Positions 8,476 through 16,594 are shown, counted from the first letter of the stretch. The stretch is DNA of 64,000 nucleotides from Salinibacterium sp. SWN248 (GCF_015864575.1 NZ_JADYWW010000001.1:1325719-1389718); one strand, 5' to 3'. Notes: a model not told the origin generated them from the letters alone. Numbers and translations: made by a program.

Positions 8476-8754
8476 ATGAGCGAATCAACCCCCACTCTCG
8501 CGCACGGCGACGAGTACATCGTGTTTTTTGTCGGCGGCCCGTACAACGGCCAGAACGATACGCGTATTGCGACCGAGGAGGGATGGGATGATTATGTGAC
8601 GCTGATCGCTGCAGACGCTGTAGGTTCCGAAACGCAATTGCGTTACGAATCTCCGGTAGCGAAGCAGGTCGGCGACAAAGTCCACGTGACATATACGTGG
8701 GATCAGGCCGATAGCGACCCTCTGGAAGACCTTGACGAACGAAACGACCTCTAA
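8476..8754 (+). CDS. hypothetical protein
   Basis: A 92-residue soluble acidic protein with the segment YIVFFVGGPYNGQNDTRI in its first third and an Asp/Glu-rich end. I recognise no family beyond short actinobacterial conserved hypotheticals. I take the ATG at 8476; an in-frame start 21 bases upstream is less likely. Its 3' end overlaps the thioredoxin-like gene by 23 bases, which suggests translational coupling. It is divergent from orn. Confidence 0.65.
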   Translation: MSESTPTLAHGDEYIVFFVGGPYNGQNDTRIATEEGWDDYVTLIAADAVGSETQLRYESPVAKQVGDKVHVTYTWDQADSDPLEDLDERNDL

Positions 8755-9034
8755 CAACAGCATCTCTGAACAGCCAACGGTGCTGTTCTTTTCGTCTGCC
8801 TTTTGTGACCCGTGTGCGACGGCGCGCCGAACCCTCGACGAGGTGGCGCGCCTCGTGCCGGCGGTGACCTATGCAGAATTGGATGTCGCGCGTGAGGCAG
8901 AGCGAGCCGAGCAGGCTGGCATCACCTCTACGCCCACCATCGTGATTGTGTCTGCGCAGGGCGAAGAAATTTTTCGCGCTCAGGGTGCGCCAACGCTCAA
9001 CCAGATGCTGGTGGCGCTCGCGAAAGCCATCTAG
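8732..9034 (+). CDS. thioredoxin family protein
   Basis: A 100-residue single-domain thioredoxin fold. The sequence VLFFSSAFCDPCATARRTL carries a CxxC redox centre (CDPC), and ITSTPTIVIV supplies the cis-proline loop. No signal peptide is present, so it should be a cytoplasmic disulfide reductase; partners are unknown. It starts with TTG at 8732, inside the upstream hypothetical gene, and was probably co-translated with it. The CDPC dipeptide differs from the CGPC of classical TrxA, so a specialised function is possible. Confidence 0.85.
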   Translation: MTNETTSNNSISEQPTVLFFSSAFCDPCATARRTLDEVARLVPAVTYAELDVAREAERAEQAGITSTPTIVIVSAQGEEIFRAQGAPTLNQMLVALAKAI

Positions 9035-9068
9035 CGACTAACGCGCTATCGTTTAACGCGTATACCCC

Positions 9069-9141
9069 GCCCTCGTAGCTCAGGGGATAGAGCAGGAGCC
9101 TTCTAATCTCTTGGCCGCAGGTTCGAATCCTGCCGAGGGCA
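9069..9141 (+). tRNA. tRNA-Arg (TCT)
   Basis: The acceptor stem GCCCTCG (9069-9075) pairs with CGAGGGC (9134-9140) and the discriminator is A9141. The D-arm is AGCTCAGGGGATAGAGC, the anticodon loop CTTCTAA with anticodon TCT, and the T-arm GCAGGTTCGAATCCTGC. CCA is not encoded (ACCG follows). The anticodon stem GGAGC/TCTCT contains a G-T pair and a C-T mismatch next to the loop, which is unusual. Confidence 0.93.
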
Positions 9142-9166
9142 CCGCATCGAAGGGGATGGTCCTGAC

Positions 9167-9604
9167 GTGAACACACCGAACAAAACGGCCCCCACCACGG
9201 TCACCGTTGCCGAGTTCATCGACTCCGTGCCGACCGAACGGCGGCGGGATGAGGCGCAGACTCTTCTGGATATCTTTGGCCGTGTCTCTGGCCAGCCTGC
9301 AGTGATGTGGGGCACATCCATCATTGGGTTCGGCTCTAGTCACTATCGGTATGCCACCGGTCGTGAGGGAGATACGGCCACGATTGGTTTTTCTCCGCGC
9401 AAGGCCACAATCTCGCTGTACACGGCTCGCAATTTTCGGGAGTTCCCGGAGCTGCTTGAGCGACTGGGAACCCATGAACTGGCGGTGGGCTGTCTTTATG
9501 TCAAGAAGTTGGCGGATGTCGATCTTGCGGTTCTCGAGGAGTTGCTGACGCGAAGCTATGAGGTCGCCCGTTTTGATTACGATGCGCTCGCCGAGGATGA
9601 CTGA
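9167..9604 (+). CDS. DUF1801 domain-containing protein
   Basis: A 145-residue cytoplasmic protein with the DUF1801/YdhG-like layout: a helical start (VAEFIDSVPTERRRDEAQTLLDIFGRVSG), then MWGTSIIGFGSSHYRYATGREGD, SPRKATISLY and CLYVKKLADVDLAVLEELL. It is widespread in actinobacteria and of unknown function. The start is GTG at 9167, 26 bases after the tRNA-Arg gene, so the two may share a transcript. A lipoprotein gene follows after nine bases. Confidence 0.85.
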   Translation: MNTPNKTAPTTVTVAEFIDSVPTERRRDEAQTLLDIFGRVSGQPAVMWGTSIIGFGSSHYRYATGREGDTATIGFSPRKATISLYTARNFREFPELLERLGTHELAVGCLYVKKLADVDLAVLEELLTRSYEVARFDYDALAEDD

Positions 9605-9613
9605 GGCTCCGGC

Positions 9614-10018
9614 GTGAACCGTAGGCGGGCTCTCCTGGCGGCCGCGGTAGCTGGTGTGGCGCTAATCACCGTCTCGGGGTGCATCGCAGGGCCGGAGCCG
9701 ACGGTCGCAGTTTTCGAGGTCCCCAGTGGTGGTCAGTTCACGATCGAGCTTGTGACCCCGGAACTCGTTGAGCATGCTCAGGCACTGCTGGCGGGGGAGA
9801 ACCTGGCCGCGGTGCCTCAGGGAGTCGTCGTGCGGGAACCGTCGTCGGTAAACATGCCGTGGTCGTGGCACATCGACCCTGCCACGCTTGAGTTCACCAA
9901 CATCACGACCGAGGCGTGCGATGGTATTCCGCAGTATGTCGAGGATGAGATTCTGACCTCAGACAGTTTTTGTCCGTGGTCTGCTCGTGTTATTGCGGTT
10001 GAGGGACCTGACGCCTAG
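9614..10018 (+). CDS. predicted small lipoprotein
   Basis: Begins with GTG and the signal MNRRRALLAAAVAGVALITVSGC (lipobox VSGC), so the mature ~112 residues should be lipid-anchored outside. A cysteine pair (TEACDGIP and DSFCPWSARV) may form a disulfide. The PWSWHIDPATLEF segment is aromatic-rich, but I recognise no domain. It follows the DUF1801 gene by nine bases and is likely co-transcribed. Confidence 0.78.
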   Translation: MNRRRALLAAAVAGVALITVSGCIAGPEPTVAVFEVPSGGQFTIELVTPELVEHAQALLAGENLAAVPQGVVVREPSSVNMPWSWHIDPATLEFTNITTEACDGIPQYVEDEILTSDSFCPWSARVIAVEGPDA

Positions 10019-10039
10019 GCCGTGTGGTGGTCCACGTTG

Positions 10040-10708
10040 TTAGTCGCGCTCGGGAGTGATGACGACTGTCGGAGTCGGTTCCGAGCCTGACGCGGTAGCG
10101 GAAGACGGCGGTGTGGACGAACCCGTAGACGGTGTTGAGCTGCCTTCGGCGGCTTGACGCGACGCCCATTCTTGCTGCTTGACGACGAGCTCGTCTTCGG
10201 CTTCGCCGGTTTCGTATTTCCAGCTGGCGAGGTCTTGAGCGAAGAGCTTCTTGGCGCGACCGGGACGGGCTTGCCAATCGATGAGGCCGTCTTGCAGCTC
10301 TGCGAGGTCTTGTTCGGCCTGGAAGCTGTAGTTGACGGAGTTCTTCTTCATGGCCGCGAGCTTGTGAGAAGCCCAGTCGGCGGCGATGTTTGCACCCTTG
10401 AGGGGGAGGAGGCGCACTCGAACTTCGGCTTCGCTTGCCTGGTAGTCGACGTGCTCTTTTTCGCCGGCGGAGAGAGTGCTCCAGGCAGCAGCGCGACGGC
10501 CCGATGAAATAAGAGCAGCGACGGCGGCAGCCTTGGCTTGGCGGTCTTGGTGGCCGATAAGGCGACGCAGCGAAGAGCGCGCGATAAGCCCGACAATGAT
10601 TCCTCCGACAACGATCGCGAGGAAGGGCACTAGAGCGTTCGTAACAAACGTCCAGCCTGCATCGGAGTTGAACCAGTCGACGATGTCGTTCCACCACTCA
10701 AGAATCAT
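10040..10708 (-). CDS. membrane-anchored hypothetical protein
   Basis: A 222-residue protein with one clear N-terminal transmembrane helix (ALVPFLAIVVGGIIVGLIA, about residues 26-44). A charged, mostly helical cytoplasmic region follows, then a Ser/Thr/Pro-rich low-complexity tail (EGSSTPSTGSSTPPSSATAS). The helical part contains many heptad-like Ala/Glu/Lys patterns but no known motif. The gene is convergent with the small lipoprotein gene, with about 20 bases between stops. Confidence 0.72.
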   Translation of the reverse strand: MILEWWNDIVDWFNSDAGWTFVTNALVPFLAIVVGGIIVGLIARSSLRRLIGHQDRQAKAAAVAALISSGRRAAAWSTLSAGEKEHVDYQASEAEVRVRLLPLKGANIAADWASHKLAAMKKNSVNYSFQAEQDLAELQDGLIDWQARPGRAKKLFAQDLASWKYETGEAEDELVVKQQEWASRQAAEGSSTPSTGSSTPPSSATASGSEPTPTVVITPERD

Positions 10709-10763
10709 GTTGGCACTGTAACCCGGCTAGCGCACGTGACCCGATAGCGACAGGCGCGTCACA

Positions 10764-11012
10764 TCAAAACCGGAAGATATCGAGCGCATCGTCGATGGTC
10801 CAGAAATCGCCGAGGGGCAAGAAGCGACGCTGGCGTTGCAGCATTCGCTTGGCTTGAAAGCGGAATCCTGCCGCAGATTGCCAGCGGTGAACGTAGCCCA
10901 ACACTTCGCCATCTTGGCGGGTGATGCGCCACAGATCGTCGTTGAGTTGAATAGTCACAACGCTTGAGCGAATCGAGCGCGTAGGGCCAGCGAAATCGAG
11001 AGTGGTGGTCAT
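10764..11012 (-). CDS. small hypothetical protein
   Basis: An 82-residue protein rich in basic and aromatic residues (LWRITRQDGEVLGYVHRWQSAAGFRFQAKRML). The start ATG at 11012 has AGGAGC seven bases upstream and is preferred to an in-frame codon at 11027. The sequence resembles small conserved actinobacterial hypotheticals with a beta-rich fold. Function is unknown. It is the last gene of a minus-strand stretch, and the gap to the aldo/keto reductase is about 100 bases. Confidence 0.62.
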   Translation of the reverse strand: MTTTLDFAGPTRSIRSSVVTIQLNDDLWRITRQDGEVLGYVHRWQSAAGFRFQAKRMLQRQRRFLPLGDFWTIDDALDIFRF

Positions 11013-11112
11013 GGGTGCTCCTGACAAATATCGAACGCGAATGTGTGTAATTCGAATATATGTTCGAACGCTGACATTTGTCCGTTAGGAGCACCTCAAT
11101 GACGAGGTTGGG

Positions 11113-12120
11113 TTAGCGCAAAGCTGTACCGTCGACCGCGAGCGGCTCGATGGCGGCAAGTTCGGCATCCGTCAATGCTGGGCCTTCGAGGGCGGCAAAG
11201 TTGTTCTCCAATTGCGAGACGCTGCTGGCTCCGACGAGAGCTGAAGTGATCTGCGGATGCCGCAGCACCCACGTCAGCGCGAGCTGAGCAAGGCTTTGTC
11301 CGCGGTTATGAGCGATCTCGTTGAGGGCGCGAACACGCTGCAGGTACGTGTCGCTAAGGGCTCCGGGTTGAAGCCAGCGACCTTCAGCGGCGCGAGAACC
11401 TTCGGGGATCGTGCCGTCCATGTAGCGGTCGGTGAGTAGCCCCTGAGCAAGCGGCGAGAACACGATGCTGCCGGCGCCGATCTGGTCGAGTACGGGGAAC
11501 AGCCCGTCTTCGATGTGCCGATCAAACATGTTGTAGCGGGGCTGGTGAATCGTGAGCGGAATGCCGTATTCGGCGAGTGCTTCTTGCGCGGCGAGGGTCT
11601 GTTCGGGGGTGTAGCTAGAGACGCCGACGTAGAGCGCCTTGCCCGAGTTCACGGCCGTCGCGAGGGCGCCCATGGTTTCTTCGATGGGAGTCTCGGGGTC
11701 GGGGCGGTGGTGGTAATAAATGTCGACGTAGTCGAGGCCCATGCGGGCGAGGCTGGCGTCGAGCGAGGAGATCAAGTACTTGCGCGAACCGAAGTCTTGG
11801 TACGGGCCCGGGCCCATGTCGAAGCCGGCCTTCGTCGAGACGATCATTTCGTCGCGGTAGGGGACGAAATCGTCGGCGAAAATCTCGCCAAAGTTGCGCT
11901 CGGCGGCGCCGATTTCAGGGCCGTAGTTGTTGGCCAGATCGAAGTGGGTTATGCCGAGGTCGAACGCGCGGCGCAGGATCGCTCGTTGCGTTGCGCGGGG
12001 GCGGTCATCGCCGAAGTTGTTCCACAATCCCAACGAGATCGCGGGAAGTGTGAGGCCACTGCGGCCTACGCGGTGATATTCGGTGGTGTCATATCTAGTG
12101 GGGGAGGCTTCGTAAGGCAT
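11113..12120 (-). CDS. aldo/keto reductase (YghZ / L-glyceraldehyde-3-phosphate reductase type)
   Basis: A 335-residue (alpha/beta)8 NADPH-dependent reductase of the AKR14/YghZ group. Visible features are HFDLANNYGPEIGAAERNFG (catalytic Asp and Tyr), the catalytic Lys in IVSTKAGFDM, MGLDYVDIYYHHRPDP carrying the catalytic His, and VGASSVSQLENNFAAL for cofactor binding. The E. coli relative reduces L-glyceraldehyde 3-phosphate and methylglyoxal, so detoxification is likely. The open frame runs upstream to 12630, but that part is the shadow of msrA; the true start MPYEASPTRY is the ATG at 12120. It is divergent from msrA. Confidence 0.9.
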   Translation of the reverse strand: MPYEASPTRYDTTEYHRVGRSGLTLPAISLGLWNNFGDDRPRATQRAILRRAFDLGITHFDLANNYGPEIGAAERNFGEIFADDFVPYRDEMIVSTKAGFDMGPGPYQDFGSRKYLISSLDASLARMGLDYVDIYYHHRPDPETPIEETMGALATAVNSGKALYVGVSSYTPEQTLAAQEALAEYGIPLTIHQPRYNMFDRHIEDGLFPVLDQIGAGSIVFSPLAQGLLTDRYMDGTIPEGSRAAEGRWLQPGALSDTYLQRVRALNEIAHNRGQSLAQLALTWVLRHPQITSALVGASSVSQLENNFAALEGPALTDAELAAIEPLAVDGTALR

Positions 12121-12210
12121 TCGTTCAGCATATGCCCAGCGACTGAGGGAACACAGCACGCGAGGTGTGCGTTGTATGAGACATCCAGCCCAAGAAAGTA
12201 GGCTCAACTT

Positions 12211-12732
12211 ATGCACACATTTCATCTCGCAGGCGGCTGTTTCTGGTGCCTCGACGCGGTCTACCGCACCCTTAACGGCGTCACCGACGTAGTCTCTGGA
12301 TACACCGGCGGCACAGTGCCCAACCCCAGCTATGAGCTGGTTTGCACTGAGACCACGGGCCACGCGGAAGCGGTTGCGGTTACCTTTGACCCTGAGGTCA
12401 TCCCCGACGAAGTAATTCTCGACGTGTACTTCACCCTCCACGACCCGCGCCAGTTGAACCGTCAGGGCAACGATGTTGGTTCGTCGTACCGTTCGGCGAT
12501 GTTTTATGAGGATGACGAACAGAAGGCGCTCTTCGAGGCGGCCCGTGACCGCGCATCCGAGTATTGGGATGGCGGCATTGTCACCACGATCGAGCCTCTC
12601 GACACCTACTACAACGCTGAGTCGTATCACCAGGACTTCTTCGCGCAGAACCCCGGCCAGGGGTATTGCATGGCGGTTGCGTTGCCCAAGGTCAACAAAA
12701 TTCGTTCATCGTTCTCGAGCTACATCAAGTAG
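12211..12732 (+). CDS. msrA: peptide-methionine (S)-S-oxide reductase
   Basis: A 173-residue MsrA. The catalytic motif GGCFWC is at residues 8-13, followed by TGGTVPNPSYELVCTETTGHAEAV and the family block NRQGNDVGSSYRSAMFY. It reduces the S epimer of methionine sulfoxide in proteins with thioredoxin as donor, and acts in the cytoplasm. It starts with ATG, about 90 bases from the divergent aldo/keto reductase, and may share a stress-responsive promoter region with it. Confidence 0.96.
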   Translation: MHTFHLAGGCFWCLDAVYRTLNGVTDVVSGYTGGTVPNPSYELVCTETTGHAEAVAVTFDPEVIPDEVILDVYFTLHDPRQLNRQGNDVGSSYRSAMFYEDDEQKALFEAARDRASEYWDGGIVTTIEPLDTYYNAESYHQDFFAQNPGQGYCMAVALPKVNKIRSSFSSYIK

Positions 12733-12859
12733 TACTCGGCAGCGACACAATCTGTGCGCCGTCTCGCACGAAGGTCTTTATCTTCGTCGCGAGGCGGCGT
12801 ACGGTCGTTAACGAACGACACTGGCGTCGCTTTCTTACTAATTCGAAGGAGGTTCGGAA

Positions 12860-13072
12860 ATGACAAACCACACTCTGACCGGACAAACCTGGGTGGCATT
12901 CACGCAGGCGGGAGCAGTTGGCTCGGTGCACCGGGTAACAGACGGGTTCACCTTCAAGTTATTGAAAGACGAAGACTATCGAGCGGTGTATCCGACTCTG
13001 GATGCCGCGAAGGCTGCCCTGCACGCAAACCTGCTTCCCGGCACGGCGTGGCCTGAGTTCCGCGAGCACTAG
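12860..13072 (+). CDS. small hypothetical protein
   Basis: A 70-residue soluble protein beginning MTNHTLTGQTWVAFTQAG. The start is well supported by AAGGAGG about seven bases upstream of the ATG. It carries no signal peptide or helix of membrane type, and I recognise no family. The segment KLLKDEDYRAVYPTLDAAKAAL looks like a short helix-turn region. A GC-rich hairpin at 13182-13202 lies downstream but lacks a T-run. Confidence 0.65.
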   Translation: MTNHTLTGQTWVAFTQAGAVGSVHRVTDGFTFKLLKDEDYRAVYPTLDAAKAALHANLLPGTAWPEFREH

Positions 13073-13274
13073 GCTGACCGACCACTTCTCCTGATAGCGG
13101 GCGCGGTGTGTCCGGCATCCACAGATGCTTTCACGCACCTCGCTCGCTTTGGCGTGCTGACGAACACTGGTGTCAGACGGATGCCGGGTCGGCTTCCCGG
13201 CACGAGTGTCGGCCCGCATCTGTCTCCCACATCGGCCGCGTTGTTCGCTTCGTGGCCCAGACCAAGGAGCAGAT

Positions 13275-13769
13275 ATGTCAGACACCATTACCGTTTCGGG
13301 GCTCGTCGCGACGACCCCACGGCACATCGTCACGAGCGAGGGCCTGCCGATTACATCATTCCGGCTCGCATCTACGCAGCGTCGGTTTGACCGCAGCAAT
13401 CAGCGGTGGATCGACGGCGAAACCAACTGGTACACGATCACCTCGTTTCGCCAGCTCGCGATCAACAGCGCTACGTCGATCGGTAAGGGCGATCGCGTCG
13501 TGCTCAGCGGGCGGCTGAAGATTCGCGAATGGGAGAACGCTGACCGCAGCGGCACCAACATTGAGATTGAAGCAGACTCGCTCGGTCACGATCTCATGTG
13601 GGGCACTGCTCAGTTTTCTCGAACCATCTCCAGCGTGAGCTCAGCGAGTCACCAGACCGAGAGCGACGATACGTTCCCCGCAGCTGACGCTGACGCTGAC
13701 GCTGACGCTGACGCCGCTGAAGAAGGCAAGCTCGTTGCAGCGGGAAGCAGCGCAGTCAAACCCTTCTGA
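13275..13769 (+). CDS. ssb: single-stranded DNA-binding protein
   Basis: An OB-fold SSB of 164 residues. MSDTITVSGLVATTPRHIVT, FRLASTQRRFD, NWYTITSFRQLAINSATSIGKGDRVVLSGRLKIREW and GTNIEIEADSLGHDL form the expected five-strand OB fold. The start ATG at 13275 is preceded by AAGGAG; the frame stays open upstream by chance. The tail contains an Ala-Asp repeat encoded by a hexanucleotide run and ends in KPF rather than the DDDIPF tip of replicative SSB. It is therefore probably the second, accessory SSB common in actinobacteria rather than the rpsF-linked one. Confidence 0.9.
   Translation: MSDTITVSGLVATTPRHIVTSEGLPITSFRLASTQRRFDRSNQRWIDGETNWYTITSFRQLAINSATSIGKGDRVVLSGRLKIREWENADRSGTNIEIEADSLGHDLMWGTAQFSRTISSVSSASHQTESDDTFPAADADADADADAAEEGKLVAAGSSAVKPF
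13683..13712 (+). repeat. hexanucleotide tandem repeat (GCTGAC)x5
   Basis: Five perfect copies of GCTGAC lie in frame within the ssb-like gene and encode alternating Ala-Asp in the disordered C-terminal tail. Slippage would change tail length by two residues per unit without shifting the frame. Confidence 0.97.
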
Positions 13770-13839
13770 GCGGATCGTGCGCGCAAGCAATCTAGACTTG
13801 ATGCGGCCCTGAAGTCTCGTGGCCGATGAAGGGAATGCA

Positions 13840-14319
13840 ATGCGCGTACGACCCACTCGCCGACTCGGTGCAGTTCTTGCCCTTACCTTGGCGGCAGCAG
13901 TCGCGCTCAGCGGTTGCGTAGCGGAGACGCCCGAACCGACAGCAACCCCCACAACATCAACGACGCCGGCTCCCGAAGCCAGCGAGACTGCCCCCATGCT
14001 GCGCCCCGGCGAGAATGCCGTCGCTAATCGTCGATTCTTCGACCAGATCAACACCGAGTACTTCGAAGCGAACGGTCGCGGAGATGGCCGCAGCATCGTC
14101 GACAACCTCATCGAAAACGGTTTCGAGAAGCAAGACATGGAAGTTACTGCAGACACCACTGCAATCGGCCTCGCCACAGACTCCATCGTGGTCTCCGTGC
14201 GCATCAAGGGAGAGTGCCTGCTTGGCCAGTTTGCTCCCGATAACTACGTCTCATCCATCGAACCGCTTTTGGGCACCGGTGGCTGTCTTGTCGGAAAGAC
14301 GCGCGCAATCGACTGGTAG
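13840..14319 (+). CDS. predicted lipoprotein
   Basis: The signal MRVRPTRRLGAVLALTLAAAVALSGC has lipobox LSGC. It is followed by a Thr/Pro/Glu-rich linker (PEPTATPTTSTTPAPEASET) and a ~110-residue domain with two cysteines (GECLLGQ and GGCLVGK). This DUF6993-like arrangement is frequent in Microbacteriaceae lipoproteins, but the function is unknown and the assignment is tentative. The start is the ATG at 13840, five bases after GAAGGGA. An ettA gene follows after about 47 bases on the same strand. Confidence 0.78.
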   Translation: MRVRPTRRLGAVLALTLAAAVALSGCVAETPEPTATPTTSTTPAPEASETAPMLRPGENAVANRRFFDQINTEYFEANGRGDGRSIVDNLIENGFEKQDMEVTADTTAIGLATDSIVVSVRIKGECLLGQFAPDNYVSSIEPLLGTGGCLVGKTRAIDW

Positions 14320-14366
14320 TCCCTAATCGGGTTCGACTCACGCTCAGCGCTCCGTAGAATGGTCAC

Positions 14367-16049
14367 ATGGCCGAATTCATTTATTCCATGGTGCGCGCGC
14401 GAAAAGCGGTCGGCGACAAGCTCATCCTTGACGACGTCACAATGTCGTTCTATCCCGGCGCGAAGATTGGTGTGGTCGGCCCTAACGGTGCCGGTAAGTC
14501 CACAATCCTCAAGATCATGGCGGGCCTCGACATCCCCAGCAACGGTGAAGCCCGCCTGAGCCCTGGGTATTCCGTCGGCATTCTCATGCAGGAGCCCGAA
14601 CTCGACGAAACCAAAACGGTTCTCGAAAACGTGCAAGAAGGCGTTGGACCGATCAAGGCCAAGGTTGACCGTCACGCGGCCATTGGCCTCGAAATGGCTG
14701 AGCCAGACGCCGACTTTGACGCGCTCATGGCTGAAATGGGTTCGCTTCAGGAAGACATCGACGCTGCTGATGCGTGGGACCTCGACTCCCAGCTTGAACA
14801 AGCAATGGATGCCTTGCGCACCCCGCCAGGAGACTGGCCCGTCAACAAACTCTCCGGCGGAGAGAAGCGCCGTGTTGCGCTCACCAAGCTGCTCCTTCAG
14901 AAGCCTGACCTGCTGCTTCTCGATGAGCCCACTAACCACCTCGATGCCGAAAGTGTTCTTTGGCTCGAGCAGCACCTCTCCAAGTACCCGGGCGCCGTAC
15001 TGGCCGTAACCCACGATAGGTACTTCCTCGACCACGTCGCCGAGTGGATTGCTGAAGTTGACCGCGGTCACCTTTACCCCTACGAGGGCAACTACTCCAC
15101 CTACCTCGAGAAGAAGCAAGAACGTCTCCAGGTTCAGGGCAAGAAAGACGCCAAGCTCGCGAAGCGTCTCTCGAGCGAACTCGAGTGGGTGCGCTCCAAC
15201 TCCAAGGGCCGCCAGACCAAGTCGAAGGCTCGACTCGCACGCTACGAAGAAATGGCGAACGAAGCGGAGAAGACCAGAAAGTTGGACTTCGAAGAAATCG
15301 TCATCCCGATGGGGCCACGCCTCGGCGCGCAGGTCATCGACGCCAAGAACCTCAAGAAGGGTTTCGACGAGCGCATCCTGATCGATGGGCTCAGCTTCAC
15401 CCTTCCCCGCAACGGAATTGTGGGAGTGATTGGCCCGAACGGTGTCGGTAAGACCACGCTGTTCAAGACCATCGTGGGGCTTGAGCCGCTCGACTCTGGA
15501 GACCTGAAGGTCGGCGAAACAGTCGACATCTCGTACGTCGACCAGACTCGTGGCGGTATCGACCCCAACAAGACGCTGTGGGAAGTTGTTTCTGACGGCC
15601 AGGACTACATCCAGGTCGGCAAGACTGAAATTCCGTCGCGCGGGTACGTCTCGCAGTTCGGCTTCAAGGGTCCAGACCAGCAAAAGAAGGCCGGTGTGCT
15701 CTCCGGTGGTGAGCGCAACCGCTTGAACCTCGCGCTCACGCTCAAGCAGGGCGGAAACCTTCTCCTGCTTGACGAACCGACTAACGACCTGGACGTCGAG
15801 ACTCTCGGAAGCCTCGAAAACGCGCTCCTCGAGTTCCCCGGCTGCGCTGTGGTGATCACTCACGATAGGTGGTTCCTCGACCGCATCGCTACCCACATCC
15901 TCGCCTATGAAGGTTCGGAAACGAATCCCGGTTACTGGCACTGGTTCGAGGGCAACTTCGACGCTTATGAAGAGAACAAGATCGAGCGTCTCGGCCCCGA
16001 CGCGGCCAAGCCTCACCGCAGCGCCTACCGCAAGCTCACCCGCGACTAG
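14367..16049 (+). CDS. ettA: energy-dependent translational throttle protein EttA (ABC-F)
   Basis: A 560-residue ABC-F ATPase. The first cassette has GPNGAGKST, LSGGEKRRVALTKLLL and LLLDEPTNHLDAES. The second has GPNGVGKTT, LSGGERNRLNLALTL and LLLDEPTNDLDVET. A long charged linker follows the first cassette (YLEKKQERLQVQGKKDAKLAKRL region), corresponding to the P-site tRNA interaction motif. EttA binds the ribosomal E site and gates the first elongation step according to ATP/ADP ratio. It has no membrane segments. The length matches E. coli EttA (555). Confidence 0.96.
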   Translation: MAEFIYSMVRARKAVGDKLILDDVTMSFYPGAKIGVVGPNGAGKSTILKIMAGLDIPSNGEARLSPGYSVGILMQEPELDETKTVLENVQEGVGPIKAKVDRHAAIGLEMAEPDADFDALMAEMGSLQEDIDAADAWDLDSQLEQAMDALRTPPGDWPVNKLSGGEKRRVALTKLLLQKPDLLLLDEPTNHLDAESVLWLEQHLSKYPGAVLAVTHDRYFLDHVAEWIAEVDRGHLYPYEGNYSTYLEKKQERLQVQGKKDAKLAKRLSSELEWVRSNSKGRQTKSKARLARYEEMANEAEKTRKLDFEEIVIPMGPRLGAQVIDAKNLKKGFDERILIDGLSFTLPRNGIVGVIGPNGVGKTTLFKTIVGLEPLDSGDLKVGETVDISYVDQTRGGIDPNKTLWEVVSDGQDYIQVGKTEIPSRGYVSQFGFKGPDQQKKAGVLSGGERNRLNLALTLKQGGNLLLLDEPTNDLDVETLGSLENALLEFPGCAVVITHDRWFLDRIATHILAYEGSETNPGYWHWFEGNFDAYEENKIERLGPDAAKPHRSAYRKLTRD

Positions 16050-16051
16050 CC

Positions 16052-16519
16052 ATGAGATTGCACATCCCGCTCCCGCTGCGCTGGTCAGACGTTGACGCGT
16101 ACCAACACGTCAACAACGCCGAAGTGTTTCGTCTCCTCGAAGAGGCGCGCATTCACGCATTCTGGCCAGTAGCGGGAGCGGATGCGCCCCTCACCGCCGT
16201 GCTCGATGGTCGTCCAGGCGGCGCCACCATGACGCTTATTGCGCGTCAAGAAATCGAATACCTGCTTCCGATCCCGTACATGCGCGAACCCATCGACATC
16301 CAGATGTGGATCGGGCGCGTCGGGGGAGCAAGCCTCGAAGTTTGCTACGAGATTTACACTCCCGTGGGCGTAGAGCCTCAACAACTTTTTGTTCGAGCAT
16401 CCACCACATTGGTGCTTGTTGATGCTGCAACCTCACGGCCCATGCGCATTAGCCAAGCGCAACGCGCTGTATTCAACGACTACGCCGAGGAACCGCTTCA
16501 ATTCGCCAAGCGGCGCTAG
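16052..16519 (+). CDS. acyl-CoA thioesterase (4HBT hotdog fold)
   Basis: A 155-residue hotdog-fold thioesterase beginning MRLHIPLPLRWSDVDAYQHVNN. The block RWxDxDxxxHVNN is the catalytic signature of the 4-hydroxybenzoyl-CoA thioesterase (YbgC/FadM-like) group. It hydrolyses acyl-CoA thioesters; the physiological acyl chain is unknown. It starts two bases after the ettA stop, so it is co-transcribed. The pairing of ettA with this thioesterase recurs in actinobacteria, from general familiarity. Confidence 0.88.
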   Translation: MRLHIPLPLRWSDVDAYQHVNNAEVFRLLEEARIHAFWPVAGADAPLTAVLDGRPGGATMTLIARQEIEYLLPIPYMREPIDIQMWIGRVGGASLEVCYEIYTPVGVEPQQLFVRASTTLVLVDAATSRPMRISQAQRAVFNDYAEEPLQFAKRR

Positions 16520-16538
16520 TCGCACGCGCTAATTCCGA

Positions 16539-16594
16539 AGTGCTAGCTGTCAGACGCTAGGTGCCAAGCGCTAGCTGTCAGACGCTAGTTGCCG
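16539..16594. repeat. tandem duplication, 28-base unit x2
   Basis: Two head-to-tail copies (16539-16566 and 16567-16594) share the core GCTAGCTGTCAGACGCTAG and differ at three positions. The right copy contains the last codons and stop of the glycerate kinase gene. The left copy is a duplicate of that gene end, including a second stop-like CTA. Confidence 0.9.

Noticed and set aside
12121-12630. Upstream 170-codon extension of the aldo/keto reductase frame
   Set aside because: It runs antisense through msrA, and the reductase fold begins at MPYEASPTRY.
13182-13202. Hairpin TGCCGGG/CCCGGCA as a terminator
   Set aside because: Only a seven-base stem with no T-run on either side; not strong enough to call.
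14244-16016. 590-codon minus-strand open frame antisense to ettA
   Set aside because: Shadow of a strongly codon-biased gene; EttA motifs on the plus strand are complete.
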